From: an uncultured Clostridia bacterium | Lineage (GTDB): Bacteria > Bacillota > Clostridia > Christensenellales > Borkfalkiaceae | Assembly: GCA_944338265.1 (NCBI GenBank) | Contig: CALVLO010000036.1 | Location: 1-11,478 of the forward strand | DNA length: 11,478 nt | Reading direction: 5' to 3' | Shown here: piece after piece, positions 1-7,022 of the stretch | Layout of the letters: each line of letters opens with the position of its first letter | Position numbering within the stretch: position 1 is the stretch's first letter | The notes under the pieces: model-generated | Database searches by the model: none | What the model was told of the DNA's origin: nothing | What the model saw: the letters and a program-made list of their open reading frames with translations, nothing else | Position numbers and translations under genes: made by a program

Positions 1-618
1 CTGCCCTTCCTCATCGTCGTGTTCGTGTTCTCCTCGTGTATGTCCGTCACGCTCGAATCGGTGGCGGGGGAGAAGGAGCGCGGCACGCTTGCGACCATCC
101 TCGTCACGAGCGCCAAGCGGTGGGATATCGCCCTCGGCAAGGTGCTGCCGCTCGCGTGCGTCTCGCTCATCGGCGCGGCTTCGAGCTTTTTGGGTGTGGC
201 GCTGAGCATGCCGAAGCTGATGGGCGTCTCCATCGAAGCCGCCGTCTTCGGCATCGGCGCGGTGGGCTATCTGATGCTGTTTTTGCTCATCTTCTCCTTC
301 GTGCCCCTCATCGTTGCGGCGATCGCCGTCGTCTCCACGCTCTCCCGCTCCGTCAAGGAGGCTTCGGGCTATACGAGCGTCGTCATGATCCTCATCATGC
401 TGCTCTCCATCGTCACCGCCTTTGTGGGCGGCATCGGCGGATGGGTGACGGCTGTGCCCGTGCTCAACGCCGTTTCGGCGATGCAGGGCGTGCTCACGGG
501 GAACATGGTGCTGTGGCGGTGCCTCGTCTCCGCGGGCGCGAATATCCTGTACGCGGGCGCGCTCATCTGGCTCATCGCGCGCATGCTCTCGAGCGAGCGC
601 ATCATGTTCGGAAAATAA
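1..618 (+). CDS. ABC-2 type transporter permease, NatB-like (C-terminal part; 5' end outside window)
   Basis: The reading frame is open from base 1 and ends with TAA at 616-618, giving 205 residues; the N-terminus lies to the left of the window. Near the front (fragment residues 24-30) is EKERGTL, followed by a basic stretch and a GK pair at 46-47. This cytoplasmic coupling segment is typical of ABC-2 permeases of the NatB/exporter type. Several hydrophobic spans follow, roughly at residues 47-69, 80-115, 124-147 and 176-197, and the chain ends in a short ER-x-MF-type tail, also common in this family. It probably forms the membrane channel of an ATP-driven exporter, with an ATPase encoded to the left. 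Substrate cannot be told; Na+ or a peptide or drug is a family-level guess. It is the last gene of its transcript, because a hairpin terminator begins 13 bases after the stop. Confidence 0.85.
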   Translation: MPFLIVVFVFSSCMSVTLESVAGEKERGTLATILVTSAKRWDIALGKVLPLACVSLIGAASSFLGVALSMPKLMGVSIEAAVFGIGAVGYLMLFLLIFSFVPLIVAAIAVVSTLSRSVKEASGYTSVVMILIMLLSIVTAFVGGIGGWVTAVPVLNAVSAMQGVLTGNMVLWRCLVSAGANILYAGALIWLIARMLSSERIMFGK

Positions 619-671
619 AAAAATAATGTTTGCGGCACGCGGAAGTTCCCCGCGTGCCGCTTCCCTGTTTT
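612..671. terminator. Bidirectional intrinsic terminator between convergent genes
   Basis: A perfect 11-bp inverted repeat, GCGGCACGCGG at 632-642 and CCGCGTGCCGC at 650-660, encloses a 7-base loop. On the + strand it is followed by a moderately T-rich tail ending in TGTTTTTA (666-673). On the - strand the tail is strongly T-rich, as the complement of the A-rich stretch at 612-627. It lies between the permease stop (618) and the stop of the leftward membrane-protein gene (697), so one structure can end both transcripts. The - strand tail looks the stronger. Confidence 0.85.
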
Positions 672-696
672 TATGGCGCGCGTCGCGTTTGCGGCG

Positions 697-1506
697 TCAT
701 TCTTCCCGCGTTTGCGGCGGCTGCTCGGCGTCTTCCGTATCGTCCGCCGCTTCGGGCGGGCGTTTTTGCTGCAAAAAGCGGGGAAGGGGCAAAGAGCGCA
801 CGGCGAAGGCATCGGCAAGGGCGGGCTTTTTGAGAAAGAGCACGAGCGCGGGCACAAGAAAGAGGAGCGCCCCCGCGAGGTTGACCGTCATATCCAGCAT
901 GGTATCCACGATCGCCGAGCCGCGTCGGCTGCCGACGAGATAGGTGCCGTCCGGATAGCTTGCCAAAATATCGCCCTGCCACCGCTGCGCGTTGGAGGTG
1001 GGATCGAGCGAGTCTACGGTGAACTCAAAGATCTCCCAAAGATACCCCTCCGCAAGGGCGAAAAACAGCCCGAAGAGGGCGGCGGCGAGCACCCGTTTCC
1101 CGTTGGTGTATTTTCCCTTCGTGAACGCGAGCGCGAGCGAGCAGCCGATGGCGGAAAAAAGCAACCCCGCGTAGGTGTGCAGGATCTTATCCCACGCCGC
1201 AAGGGCATACACGCCGTATACGCCCGCAACGGTATTCCCCGCAAAGGCGAGCAGCGTCGCGCCCGCCTCCAAGAGGGCGGGCAGGCGGAAGCGCAGCAGC
1301 CACTCTGCAATGTAGACGAGGAAGATGGTGAAACATGCCGAGATGCCTTGGCGGTCAACATAGGCGATCCGCGCGGCGTCGATCATGCCGTGCGCGTATT
1401 TGACATGGCTCACAACGATGCCCGCAAGGTTGATGATGAGGCAGGTGCAGCAAAAGAGGAGCAAAACAAGGTTGCGCGGCTGAGAAAAAAATTGTTTGAA
1501 TTTCAT
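697..1506 (-). CDS. Multi-pass membrane protein, DUF2238/YjdF-like
   Basis: This 269-residue integral membrane protein has about six hydrophobic spans, near residues 11-33, 53-71, 79-104, 108-129, 137-163 and 198-226. The tail is hydrophilic, rich in Pro, Glu and Asp, and probably cytoplasmic. Polar residues inside or next to the membrane resemble those of the DUF2238 (YjdF) family: D106-x3-H110, E153 and WEIFEF at 157-162, then QGD near 177-179 and D201-x3-D205-x3-N209. The assignment rests on remembered motif pattern and is tentative. No biochemical function is established for that family that I can apply here; the buried acidic/His set could bind a metal or an ion. The ATG at 1504-1506 was chosen because it starts just before the first span and lies about 20 bases from a near-consensus promoter. 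The ribosome site is poor (GGGG, 6 bases upstream). The gene is monocistronic between its own promoter and the shared terminator. Confidence 0.7.
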   Translation of the reverse strand: MKFKQFFSQPRNLVLLLFCCTCLIINLAGIVVSHVKYAHGMIDAARIAYVDRQGISACFTIFLVYIAEWLLRFRLPALLEAGATLLAFAGNTVAGVYGVYALAAWDKILHTYAGLLFSAIGCSLALAFTKGKYTNGKRVLAAALFGLFFALAEGYLWEIFEFTVDSLDPTSNAQRWQGDILASYPDGTYLVGSRRGSAIVDTMLDMTVNLAGALLFLVPALVLFLKKPALADAFAVRSLPLPRFLQQKRPPEAADDTEDAEQPPQTREE

Positions 1507-1532
1507 GTGCTACCCCGCAGGTATTTTTTTCC

Positions 1533-1561
1533 ATAATAGCGCGGTTTTACCGTTTTGTCAA
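1533..1561 (-). promoter_or_regulatory. Sigma-A-type promoter for the leftward membrane-protein gene
   Basis: Read on the - strand, TTGACA (complement of 1556-1561) is followed after exactly 17 bases by TATTAT (complement of 1533-1538). The -35 box is perfect and the -10 box differs from TATAAT at one position. The expected start near 1526 gives a leader of about 20 bases before the ATG at 1506. This is the closest match to consensus that I found in the window, suggesting strong expression unless repressed. Confidence 0.8.
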
Positions 1562-1685
1562 GTTAAGAATTGTGCGGCGTATGTGAAAAATGCTTCAATC
1601 CGCACTTCCGTGCGCCGTTCAGGCGTAAAAACGCGCAAAACTTTGGTCAAAATTGTGCAAAAAAGTTAAAAGACGTCCCAAAAAG
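1562..1685. other. Divergent intergenic stretch between two back-to-back promoters, no gene seen
   Basis: These 124 bases separate the two divergent -35 boxes and are much more AT-rich than the flanking genes. No coding frame with a ribosome site is visible. A small hairpin, CGCAC-TTCC-GTGCG (1601-1614), and two copies of AATTGTGC (1568-1575 and 1651-1658) are present. Either could be a regulator site, but both are short enough to arise by chance. Confidence 0.4.
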
Positions 1686-1714
1686 TTTACTTTTTCCAAA
1701 AAAACGTGTAAAAT
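1686..1714 (+). promoter_or_regulatory. Sigma-A-type promoter for the patatin-MBL-shikimate operon
   Basis: TTTACT (1686-1691) and TAAAAT (1709-1714) are separated by 17 bases, each close to the -35 and -10 consensus. Transcription should start near 1721, leaving about 25 bases of leader with the ribosome site AAGGAG (1732-1737) 8 bases before the ATG at 1746. It is the only convincing promoter found ahead of the eight-gene run, so it probably drives the shikimate genes too. The leader is too short for a riboswitch or T-box. Confidence 0.7.
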
Positions 1715-1745
1715 AGAATTTGAATAAAAAGAAGGAGAGACCGCA

Positions 1746-2585
1746 ATGGGACTGCTTGCAAAACTCAAGGCGCTGTTTTCCAAACGGGAGCCCGCAAAGC
1801 TCGGCTTGGCGCTCGGTTCGGGCGGCGCAAAGGGCATGGCGCACCTCGGCGCGCTCAAAGCGTTCGCAGAGGCGGGGCTCTCCTTTTCCTTCGTTACGGG
1901 GACGTCCATCGGCTCCATCGTCGGCGCGCTCTACTGCAAGGGTTATACCTGGGCGGATATGGTGGGCATCGTCGATAACCTCAACAAAAAGGAATTTGCC
2001 AAAAATTTGCGCCCCTTTTCGGATATGTCTGCCATCGAACAGTTTTTGGAGGGCTATCTCGAAGGGGAGATCGCCGATCTCCCGCTCCCGTTTGCCGCTT
2101 GGGCGACGGATGCGGATACCAACGAGGGCGTGCTCCTCGGCGAGGGGAAGACGGCGCGCGCCCTCACCGCCTCCGCCGCCATCCCGCCCTTTTTCCGCAG
2201 CGTGGAGATGGGGGGCAAGCGGCTGTACGACGGCGCATACACCAACGCCATCCCCGCAGACGTGTGCCGCGGAATGGGGGCGGATATCGTCGTCGCCGTC
2301 GATCTCTCCGCCTTCGTCAAGCCGGAGGAGGAGAAGGGGCGCGTCGCCCGCCTGCTCGGCTCGGCGCTCAACTATTTCGTGCCTGTAAAGACGCTTCCTG
2401 ACGCCAAATCGCGCGGGTATGCCGCGGCGGACGTGATGCTCCGCCCCAATTTGTACGATTTTAAGGCGACGGACGTCTCGCGCGCGGCGACGGACGCCAT
2501 GTTCGAGCTCGGCTACGAGGAGGCGAAGGCGCGCATCCCGGAGATCGAGGCGGCGATCAAAGCGTTCGGGCGGACGCGCAAATGA
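1746..2585 (+). CDS. Patatin-like phospholipase / esterase (RssA-type)
   Basis: This 279-residue serine hydrolase uses a Ser-Asp catalytic dyad to cleave acyl esters, probably of phospholipids or lysophospholipids. The family elements appear in order: a glycine-rich oxyanion loop G24-S-G-G-A-K-G30 followed by MAHLG; the nucleophile elbow G52-T-S54-I-G56; and the second catalytic residue in D162-G-A. The length and the lack of extra domains fit the small bacterial RssA/YlbK-like group. No signal peptide or membrane segment is seen, although the short basic N-terminus (KLKALFSKRE) could touch the membrane surface. The start is set by AAGGAG at 1732-1737, 8 bases upstream, and by a promoter just before it. 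It is the first gene of the run, and its TGA overlaps the ATG of the next gene (ATGA at 2582-2585), which suggests coupled translation. The true substrate is unknown. Confidence 0.9.
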   Translation: MGLLAKLKALFSKREPAKLGLALGSGGAKGMAHLGALKAFAEAGLSFSFVTGTSIGSIVGALYCKGYTWADMVGIVDNLNKKEFAKNLRPFSDMSAIEQFLEGYLEGEIADLPLPFAAWATDADTNEGVLLGEGKTARALTASAAIPPFFRSVEMGGKRLYDGAYTNAIPADVCRGMGADIVVAVDLSAFVKPEEEKGRVARLLGSALNYFVPVKTLPDAKSRGYAAADVMLRPNLYDFKATDVSRAATDAMFELGYEEAKARIPEIEAAIKAFGRTRK

Positions 2586-3538
2586 AGGGGCGTTCATTGC
2601 CCGTGCGGCGCGTGATGCGGGCAATGCGCATCGCGCTCGCGCTGCTCGTTGTGGCGGCGCTTGCCGTGACGGCGGCGATCTTGCCCTACCGCGTGCTCCT
2701 GCCCGCGGCTTCCATTCCCGAACGCCGCGAAGGGGAGCTGCGCATCCACTTTTTGGATGTGGGGCAGGGGGACTGCACCTTTGTGGAATTTCCCAAAGGC
2801 GACGTGTTCGTCGTGGATGCGGGCGACGGGAGTTTTGAAAACGACAACCGCGTCATCTCCTATCTGCGCGGGCTGAATCCCCGCTCGCTCACGCTCGCCG
2901 TGACGCATGCGGACGTCGATCATTACGGCGGCTGCGCGGAGATCTTGCGCGTGTTCGACGTGGAGCGGATCTTCCTTCCGCCCGTTTCCGCACAGACGGA
3001 GCAATACAAGCGCTTTCTTGCCGCCGTGGAGAAGGATGGCTGCGCGCAGCGGACGTTTGCGCGCTATGTGAGCTATGTCGACCGCTCGCGGGCGTATCTC
3101 ATCTGCCTTTCTCCCCATGCGGAGGGCGAGACGGACGAGAACGAATCGGCGGCGATGCTCTACCTCTCTTACGGCGGCGTGCGCGTGCTGCTCGCCTCGG
3201 ACGCCTCTTCGGAGCGGGAGGAGGCGATGCTGAAAGAGTATGCGATCTCTCCGGATATCTTCTCCAACGTGCTGCTCGATGTCGATCTTGCGGGGGTGGA
3301 TATCCTCAAAGTCGCCCATCACGGTTCGGCGAACTCCTCGGGGGAGGCGTGGCTCGATCTGCTCCGCCCGAAGGAAGCCGTCATCTCGTGCGGGCAAGGG
3401 AATTCATACGGGCACCCCGCGGGCGAGACGCTTTCCCGCCTCGCAGCGGTGGGCGCATCCTGTTACAGGATGGATGAACTCGGCACCATCGTCGTCTCTA
3501 TTATGGACGGCGGCTATACCATATCATACGGGTCGTAA
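2582..3538 (+). CDS. Membrane-anchored ComEC/Rec2-type metallo-beta-lactamase-fold hydrolase
   Basis: This 318-residue protein has an N-terminal hydrophobic segment (about 16-36) after a basic start, most likely a signal anchor or uncleaved signal peptide, so the catalytic domain should sit outside the membrane. The rest is a metallo-beta-lactamase fold of the ComEC C-terminal type: FLDVGQGD at 57-64, the metal-binding T-H109-A-D-V-D-H114, ASD at 205-207, LKVAHHGS at 242-249 and a late GHP at 277-279. Unlike full ComEC it lacks the multi-pass competence channel domain, so it is better called a standalone hydrolase, perhaps a nuclease or phosphodiesterase. Its substrate is unknown. The start overlaps the patatin stop and has only a weak ribosome site, consistent with translation coupled to the gene before it. 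In-frame ATGs at 2615 and 2624 are possible alternatives and would still leave the hydrophobic segment. Confidence 0.85.
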   Translation: MKGRSLPVRRVMRAMRIALALLVVAALAVTAAILPYRVLLPAASIPERREGELRIHFLDVGQGDCTFVEFPKGDVFVVDAGDGSFENDNRVISYLRGLNPRSLTLAVTHADVDHYGGCAEILRVFDVERIFLPPVSAQTEQYKRFLAAVEKDGCAQRTFARYVSYVDRSRAYLICLSPHAEGETDENESAAMLYLSYGGVRVLLASDASSEREEAMLKEYAISPDIFSNVLLDVDLAGVDILKVAHHGSANSSGEAWLDLLRPKEAVISCGQGNSYGHPAGETLSRLAAVGASCYRMDELGTIVVSIMDGGYTISYGS

Positions 3539-3557
3539 GACCATTACGGAGAATGCT

Positions 3558-4688
3558 ATGAAGATCACAACGGCGGGCGAATCGCACGGGAAGGGGCTCT
3601 TTTGCATCATCGAAGGGCTTCCCGCGGGGCTCAGGCTCGACTTGGAAGAGATCGACCGCTATCTCGCCCTGCGGCAGGGCGGCTACGGGCGGGGCGGCAG
3701 GCAGAAGATCGAACGAGACAGGGCAGAGGTGCTCGCGGGCGTGCGGAACGGCGTGACGCTCGGCAGCCCCGTCTGCCTCGCCGTCTGGAACAGAGATTAC
3801 GAAAATTGGAAGGCGTACATGGCGCCCGAGGGGTGCGATACCGCCGCCCGCACGCTCACCGCGGTGCGCCCGGGGCATGCCGACCTTGCGGGGCTGAAAA
3901 AGTTCGGCGGGGAGGATGCGCGCAACGTGCTCGAACGCGCCTCCGCCCGCGAGACGTGCATCCGCGTGGCGGCGGGCACGGTGTGCCGCCAATTCCTGCG
4001 CGCGCTCGGCGTGGAGGTCTCGGGCTATGTGCGCGCCGTGGGCAGCGTCTGCGACGGGCGGGAATATCCCTTCGAGGCGCTTGCCGACCGTTCGCCCGTC
4101 CTTTTCATGTTGGATCAGGAGGCAGAGGCGCGCGCCGTGGCGGAGATCGATGCCTGCCGCGCCGCGGGCGATACGCTGGGCGGCGTCGTCGAAGTGCGTG
4201 CAAAGGGGCTGGGGAGCGGCTTCGGCAGCTGTATGACCTATCCCGAAAAACTCGATGCCCGCCTTACCGCCGCGCTCATGAGCGTGCAGGCGATCAAGGG
4301 CGTGGAAGTCGGCATCGGCTTTGCCGCCGCGCGCAGCCGCGGGAGCGCCGTACACGACGAGATCTTTTACGATGAAGGAAAGGGATACTACCGCAAGACC
4401 AACCGCGCGGGCGGGATCGAGGGCGGCATGTCCAACGGCGAGGAGATCGTACTCCGCGCTGCCATGAAGCCCATTCCCACCCTCATGCAGGGGCTTGCCA
4501 CGGTGGACGTGCGCACCCATGCGGGCATGCGCGCCGCCGCCGAGCGCAGCGATATTTGCGCCGTGCCCGCCTGCGAGGTGATCGCGGAGAGTGCGCTGTG
4601 CTGTGAACTTGCCGCCGCCCTGCGCGAGCGGCTGGGGGGAGATGAGATGCGAGAGATCGAACAACATTTCAGGAGGATGGTTACATGA
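3558..4688 (+). CDS. aroC: Chorismate synthase
   Basis: This 376-residue enzyme catalyses the last common step of aromatic biosynthesis, converting 5-enolpyruvylshikimate-3-phosphate to chorismate with reduced FMN. Visible motifs are GESHG at 7-11 with the conserved His10, RQGGYGRGGRQKIE at 39-52, RPGHAD at 104-109 with the second conserved His107, ERASARET, then GIEGGMSNGE, KPIPTL and, near the C-terminus, RSD followed by CAVP. In many chorismate synthases that last motif reads RHD; the Asp is kept here but the His is Ser. The length is usual for the short bacterial form. The start is the ATG at 3558 with GGAG at 3548-3551. The frame stays open further upstream, but that part lies inside the preceding gene and carries no family sequence. 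The gap from the hydrolase gene is 19 bases, and the stop overlaps the aroB start (ATGA, 4685-4688). Confidence 0.96.
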   Translation: MKITTAGESHGKGLFCIIEGLPAGLRLDLEEIDRYLALRQGGYGRGGRQKIERDRAEVLAGVRNGVTLGSPVCLAVWNRDYENWKAYMAPEGCDTAARTLTAVRPGHADLAGLKKFGGEDARNVLERASARETCIRVAAGTVCRQFLRALGVEVSGYVRAVGSVCDGREYPFEALADRSPVLFMLDQEAEARAVAEIDACRAAGDTLGGVVEVRAKGLGSGFGSCMTYPEKLDARLTAALMSVQAIKGVEVGIGFAAARSRGSAVHDEIFYDEGKGYYRKTNRAGGIEGGMSNGEEIVLRAAMKPIPTLMQGLATVDVRTHAGMRAAAERSDICAVPACEVIAESALCCELAAALRERLGGDEMREIEQHFRRMVT

Positions 4689-5752
4689 AGGGATTTGTCA
4701 TTAAGTCGCGGCATTGGGATAGCAGCCGCGTCGTTTGCCGTTCGTGCGTGATGCGGTTGGCGCTGCCGCCCGTTCTGGCAGAATACCGCGAGGTGTTTTT
4801 CTTCTCCGACCGCACCGTATGGGAGCTGTACGGCAGAAAGGTGGGGCGCGCCTACCGCGATGCGCCGGGCTATATCATGCCCGCGGGCGAGGCGCACAAG
4901 ACGCCGGAAACGCTCTTGAAGCTGCTCTCCGCAATGGCGGAGGCGCAGCTGCACCGCGGCGCGTGCCTCGTCGGGCTGGGCGGCGGCGTGGTGGGGGATG
5001 TCGGCGGGCTCGCCGCAGCCCTCTACATGCGGGGCATCGATTTTATCCATATCCCGACGACCATCCTCGCGCAGGTGGATGCCGCCATCGGCGGCAAGAC
5101 GGCGGTGGACTTTGCAGGGGTGAAAAATTTGATCGGCACCTTCCGCATGCCCAAGCTCGTGCTTGCCGATACCGCCTTTTTTGCGACGCTCCCCCCGCGC
5201 GAAGTGCGCTGCGGGCTCGGCGAGATCATCAAACACGGCGCGCTCTCTTCCTCCCTCTTCGATGCGCTGTGGGCGCACCGGAACGAATTGACGGACGCGG
5301 CGTTCCTCGCCGAGTTCGTGCCCGAAAACGTCGCCTTCAAGGCGCGGATCGTGCGGCAGGATGCGATGGAGCTGGGGCTGCGCAAGTGCCTCAATCTGGG
5401 GCATACCACGGCGCACGCCTTCGAACTGACGGATAAAAAGCTCTCGCACGGGGAGTATGTGCTCGTGGGCATCCTCTACGAGGCGGAGCTCGCCCTCGAA
5501 CAGGGGGGCGACGAGGCGTATCTGCGGCAGCTTCAGGAGCTGTGCCTGAGGGTGCTCGGCGGCATGCCGCAGCTCCCGCCCGTCCGCGACATCGTGCACA
5601 AGGCGCAGCTCGATAAAAAGAACCCCGCCAAGGGCGAAGTGACCGTAACGGCGCCCATCCGCAAGGGCGAGTACGCGCTGCTCACATACAGCACGGAAGA
5701 ATACGAGGCGGCGCTGGAACGCATCCAAGCCCGCTTCGCGGCGCAGGGCTGA
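4685..5752 (+). CDS. aroB: 3-Dehydroquinate synthase
   Basis: This 355-residue NAD+- and metal-dependent enzyme converts DAHP to 3-dehydroquinate, the second step of the shikimate pathway. Sequence support includes GEAHKT at 68-73, the nucleotide-binding block GLGGGVVGDVGG at 97-108, PTTILAQVDAAIGGKTAVD at 124-142, GVKNLIGTF at 145-153 and GLGEIIKHG at 177-185. The metal ligands are probably E180, H240 (in LGHTTAHAFE) and H255 (in HGE). The second conserved half of the GHT motif reads TTAHA rather than the more usual TFGHA. Length is normal. The ATG overlaps the aroC stop by 4 bases, with the GGAGG at 4672-4676 serving as ribosome site 8 bases upstream. It sits between the enzymes for the last and fourth steps of the pathway. 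Confidence 0.96.
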   Translation: MKGFVIKSRHWDSSRVVCRSCVMRLALPPVLAEYREVFFFSDRTVWELYGRKVGRAYRDAPGYIMPAGEAHKTPETLLKLLSAMAEAQLHRGACLVGLGGGVVGDVGGLAAALYMRGIDFIHIPTTILAQVDAAIGGKTAVDFAGVKNLIGTFRMPKLVLADTAFFATLPPREVRCGLGEIIKHGALSSSLFDALWAHRNELTDAAFLAEFVPENVAFKARIVRQDAMELGLRKCLNLGHTTAHAFELTDKKLSHGEYVLVGILYEAELALEQGGDEAYLRQLQELCLRVLGGMPQLPPVRDIVHKAQLDKKNPAKGEVTVTAPIRKGEYALLTYSTEEYEAALERIQARFAAQG

Positions 5753-5771
5753 GGCGCACCGCGGAGGAACT

Positions 5772-6596
5772 ATGTTAAAACTTGCCGTTGTGGGGAAGGA
5801 TGTTTCCGCATCCGAAAGCCCCGCCATGCACACCTTTATTTTGAACAAGCTGGGCGCAAAGTGCGCCTACGAGAAGATCTCCATCCCGCCCGCTCGCTTT
5901 TTGGAGGAGGCGGAGGGGCTCTTTTCCCGCTTCGATGCCTTTAACGTGACCATCCCCTTCAAAGGGGAGATCATCCCGTTTTTGAAGGCGCTCGAAGGGG
6001 ATGCGCGCGTGTTCGGGGCGGTGAATACCGTCGTCACGGCGTCGCGCACGGGCTATAATACGGACGGCGCGGGTTTTGCGCTCATGCTGCGCAACGCGGG
6101 AATTGCCGTGGAGGGCATGCGCGTGCTCGTGCTCGGCGCGGGCGGCGCGGGCAGGAGCTGCACCAAAACGCTTGCAGAGGCGGGCGCCTTCGTCTTTGTA
6201 TACGAGCGGGACGAGGAGCGCCTCATGAACGTTTACCGCGAGATCGGGGGCTTTTCGCCGCTCACGGAGATCCCGCTTACGGAGTACGATCTCATCGTCA
6301 ACTGCACGGGCGTGGGCATGCACGAGAGCGCGGGCAAGACGCCCGTCGTTGCCTTCGAAGGGGGTGCGAGCGCGCCCGTCGGCGAGCAGCTCCTCGCGCG
6401 GTGCGCGTGGGCGGCGGACCTCATCTATGTGCCTGCGCAGTCGGAGTTCTTGCGCATTGCCGCCTCGCTCGGAAAAAAGACGGTGAACGGCGCGTCCATG
6501 CTCTTTTATCAGGCATACTTTGCAGACTGCATTTACTTGAAGCGGGAACCTTCCGCAGAGGAGGCGAAGCGCCTCTATGAAGCATACAGGGGGTAA
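5772..6596 (+). CDS. aroE: Shikimate dehydrogenase (NADP+)
   Basis: This 274-residue enzyme reduces 3-dehydroshikimate to shikimate. The substrate-binding part shows S14-E-S16-P-A-M-H20, NVTIPFK with the catalytic Lys64, AVNT with Asn85, and YNTDG with Asp98. The cofactor domain has GAGGAG at 122-127 followed by R128 and a basic/acidic YERDEE pattern at the end of the second strand. Near the C-terminus, MLFYQ with Gln247 matches the usual substrate contact. The catalytic K64/D98 pair argues for a true AroE rather than a remote paralogue. The ATG at 5772 is set by GGAGGA (5763-5768), 19 bases after aroB. The next gene starts 3 bases after the stop. Confidence 0.95.
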   Translation: MLKLAVVGKDVSASESPAMHTFILNKLGAKCAYEKISIPPARFLEEAEGLFSRFDAFNVTIPFKGEIIPFLKALEGDARVFGAVNTVVTASRTGYNTDGAGFALMLRNAGIAVEGMRVLVLGAGGAGRSCTKTLAEAGAFVFVYERDEERLMNVYREIGGFSPLTEIPLTEYDLIVNCTGVGMHESAGKTPVVAFEGGASAPVGEQLLARCAWAADLIYVPAQSEFLRIAASLGKKTVNGASMLFYQAYFADCIYLKREPSAEEAKRLYEAYRG

Positions 6597-6599
6597 GTT

Positions 6600-7022
6600 A
6601 TGAAGATCCTTGTTTTGAACGGCGTCAATCTCGCCCTTACGGGGCGGCGCGAACGGGGCGTTTACGGCAGCGAGACGCTCGAAGAGATCAACAAAGCAGT
6701 CGCCGCATACGCCAAAGCGCGGGGCGCGGAGACGGCATTTTTCCAGAGCGATCTCGAGGGCGAGCTCGTCCGCGCCATCCACGGCGCGCAGGGCATGTAC
6801 GACGGCATCATTTTCAACGCGGGCGCGTTCACGCACTATTCCTATGCGCTGCGCGATGCGATCGCCGCGGTGGAGGTGCCCGTCGTCGAAGTGCATATGA
6901 GCAACGTACATGCGCGGGAGGAATTTCGCCGCAATTCGGTGCTCACGCCCGTATGCCGCGGCGAGGTGCTCGGCTTCGGGAAGAACAGCTATATCCTTGC
7001 ATTGGAGAGCTTTTTGTTATGA
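6600..7022 (+). CDS. aroQ: 3-Dehydroquinate dehydratase, type II
   Basis: This small enzyme of 140 residues dehydrates 3-dehydroquinate to 3-dehydroshikimate; the family forms dodecamers. Conserved features are NGVNL at 7-11, Arg17 and the catalytic Tyr22 in the mobile loop, QSDLEG at 49-54, FNAGAFTHYS at 72-81, EVHMSN at 97-102 with His99, HAREEFR at 104-110 and GFG at 125-127. Two positions differ from the common form: QSD where most members have QSN, and THYS where THTS is common. The catalytic Tyr, Arg and His residues are all present, so activity is expected. Only 3 bases separate it from the aroE stop, and its own stop overlaps the aroK start (ATGA, 7019-7022). A GGGGG run lies just upstream, at the end of aroE, as a weak ribosome site. 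Confidence 0.95.
   Translation: MKILVLNGVNLALTGRRERGVYGSETLEEINKAVAAYAKARGAETAFFQSDLEGELVRAIHGAQGMYDGIIFNAGAFTHYSYALRDAIAAVEVPVVEVHMSNVHAREEFRRNSVLTPVCRGEVLGFGKNSYILALESFLL

Noticed and set aside
1507..1745. A riboswitch, T-box or attenuator leader for the aromatic operon
   Set aside because: The predicted transcript leader is only about 25 bases, and no stop-and-run-of-aromatic-codons leader peptide or terminator pair is visible.
1746..3538. An antiphage or toxin system made of a patatin effector plus a nuclease-like partner
   Set aside because: Patatin effectors occur in CBASS and related systems, but there is no nucleotide cyclase, sensor or mobile context here, and the neighbours are housekeeping genes.
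3240..3557. An in-frame upstream extension of aroC into the hydrolase gene
   Set aside because: The extension overlaps a real gene in another frame; the family N-terminus (MKITTAGESHG) begins exactly at 3558 after a GGAG site.
4388..5848. A 486-codon open frame on the - strand opposite aroB
   Set aside because: It is fully explained as the complement of aroC/aroB codons; the composition is Arg/His/Ala-rich with no recognisable domain.
6953..7018. An in-frame upstream extension of aroK into aroQ
   Set aside because: The P-loop is only six residues from the ATG at 7019, as normal for shikimate kinase, and the ATGA overlap fits the operon pattern.
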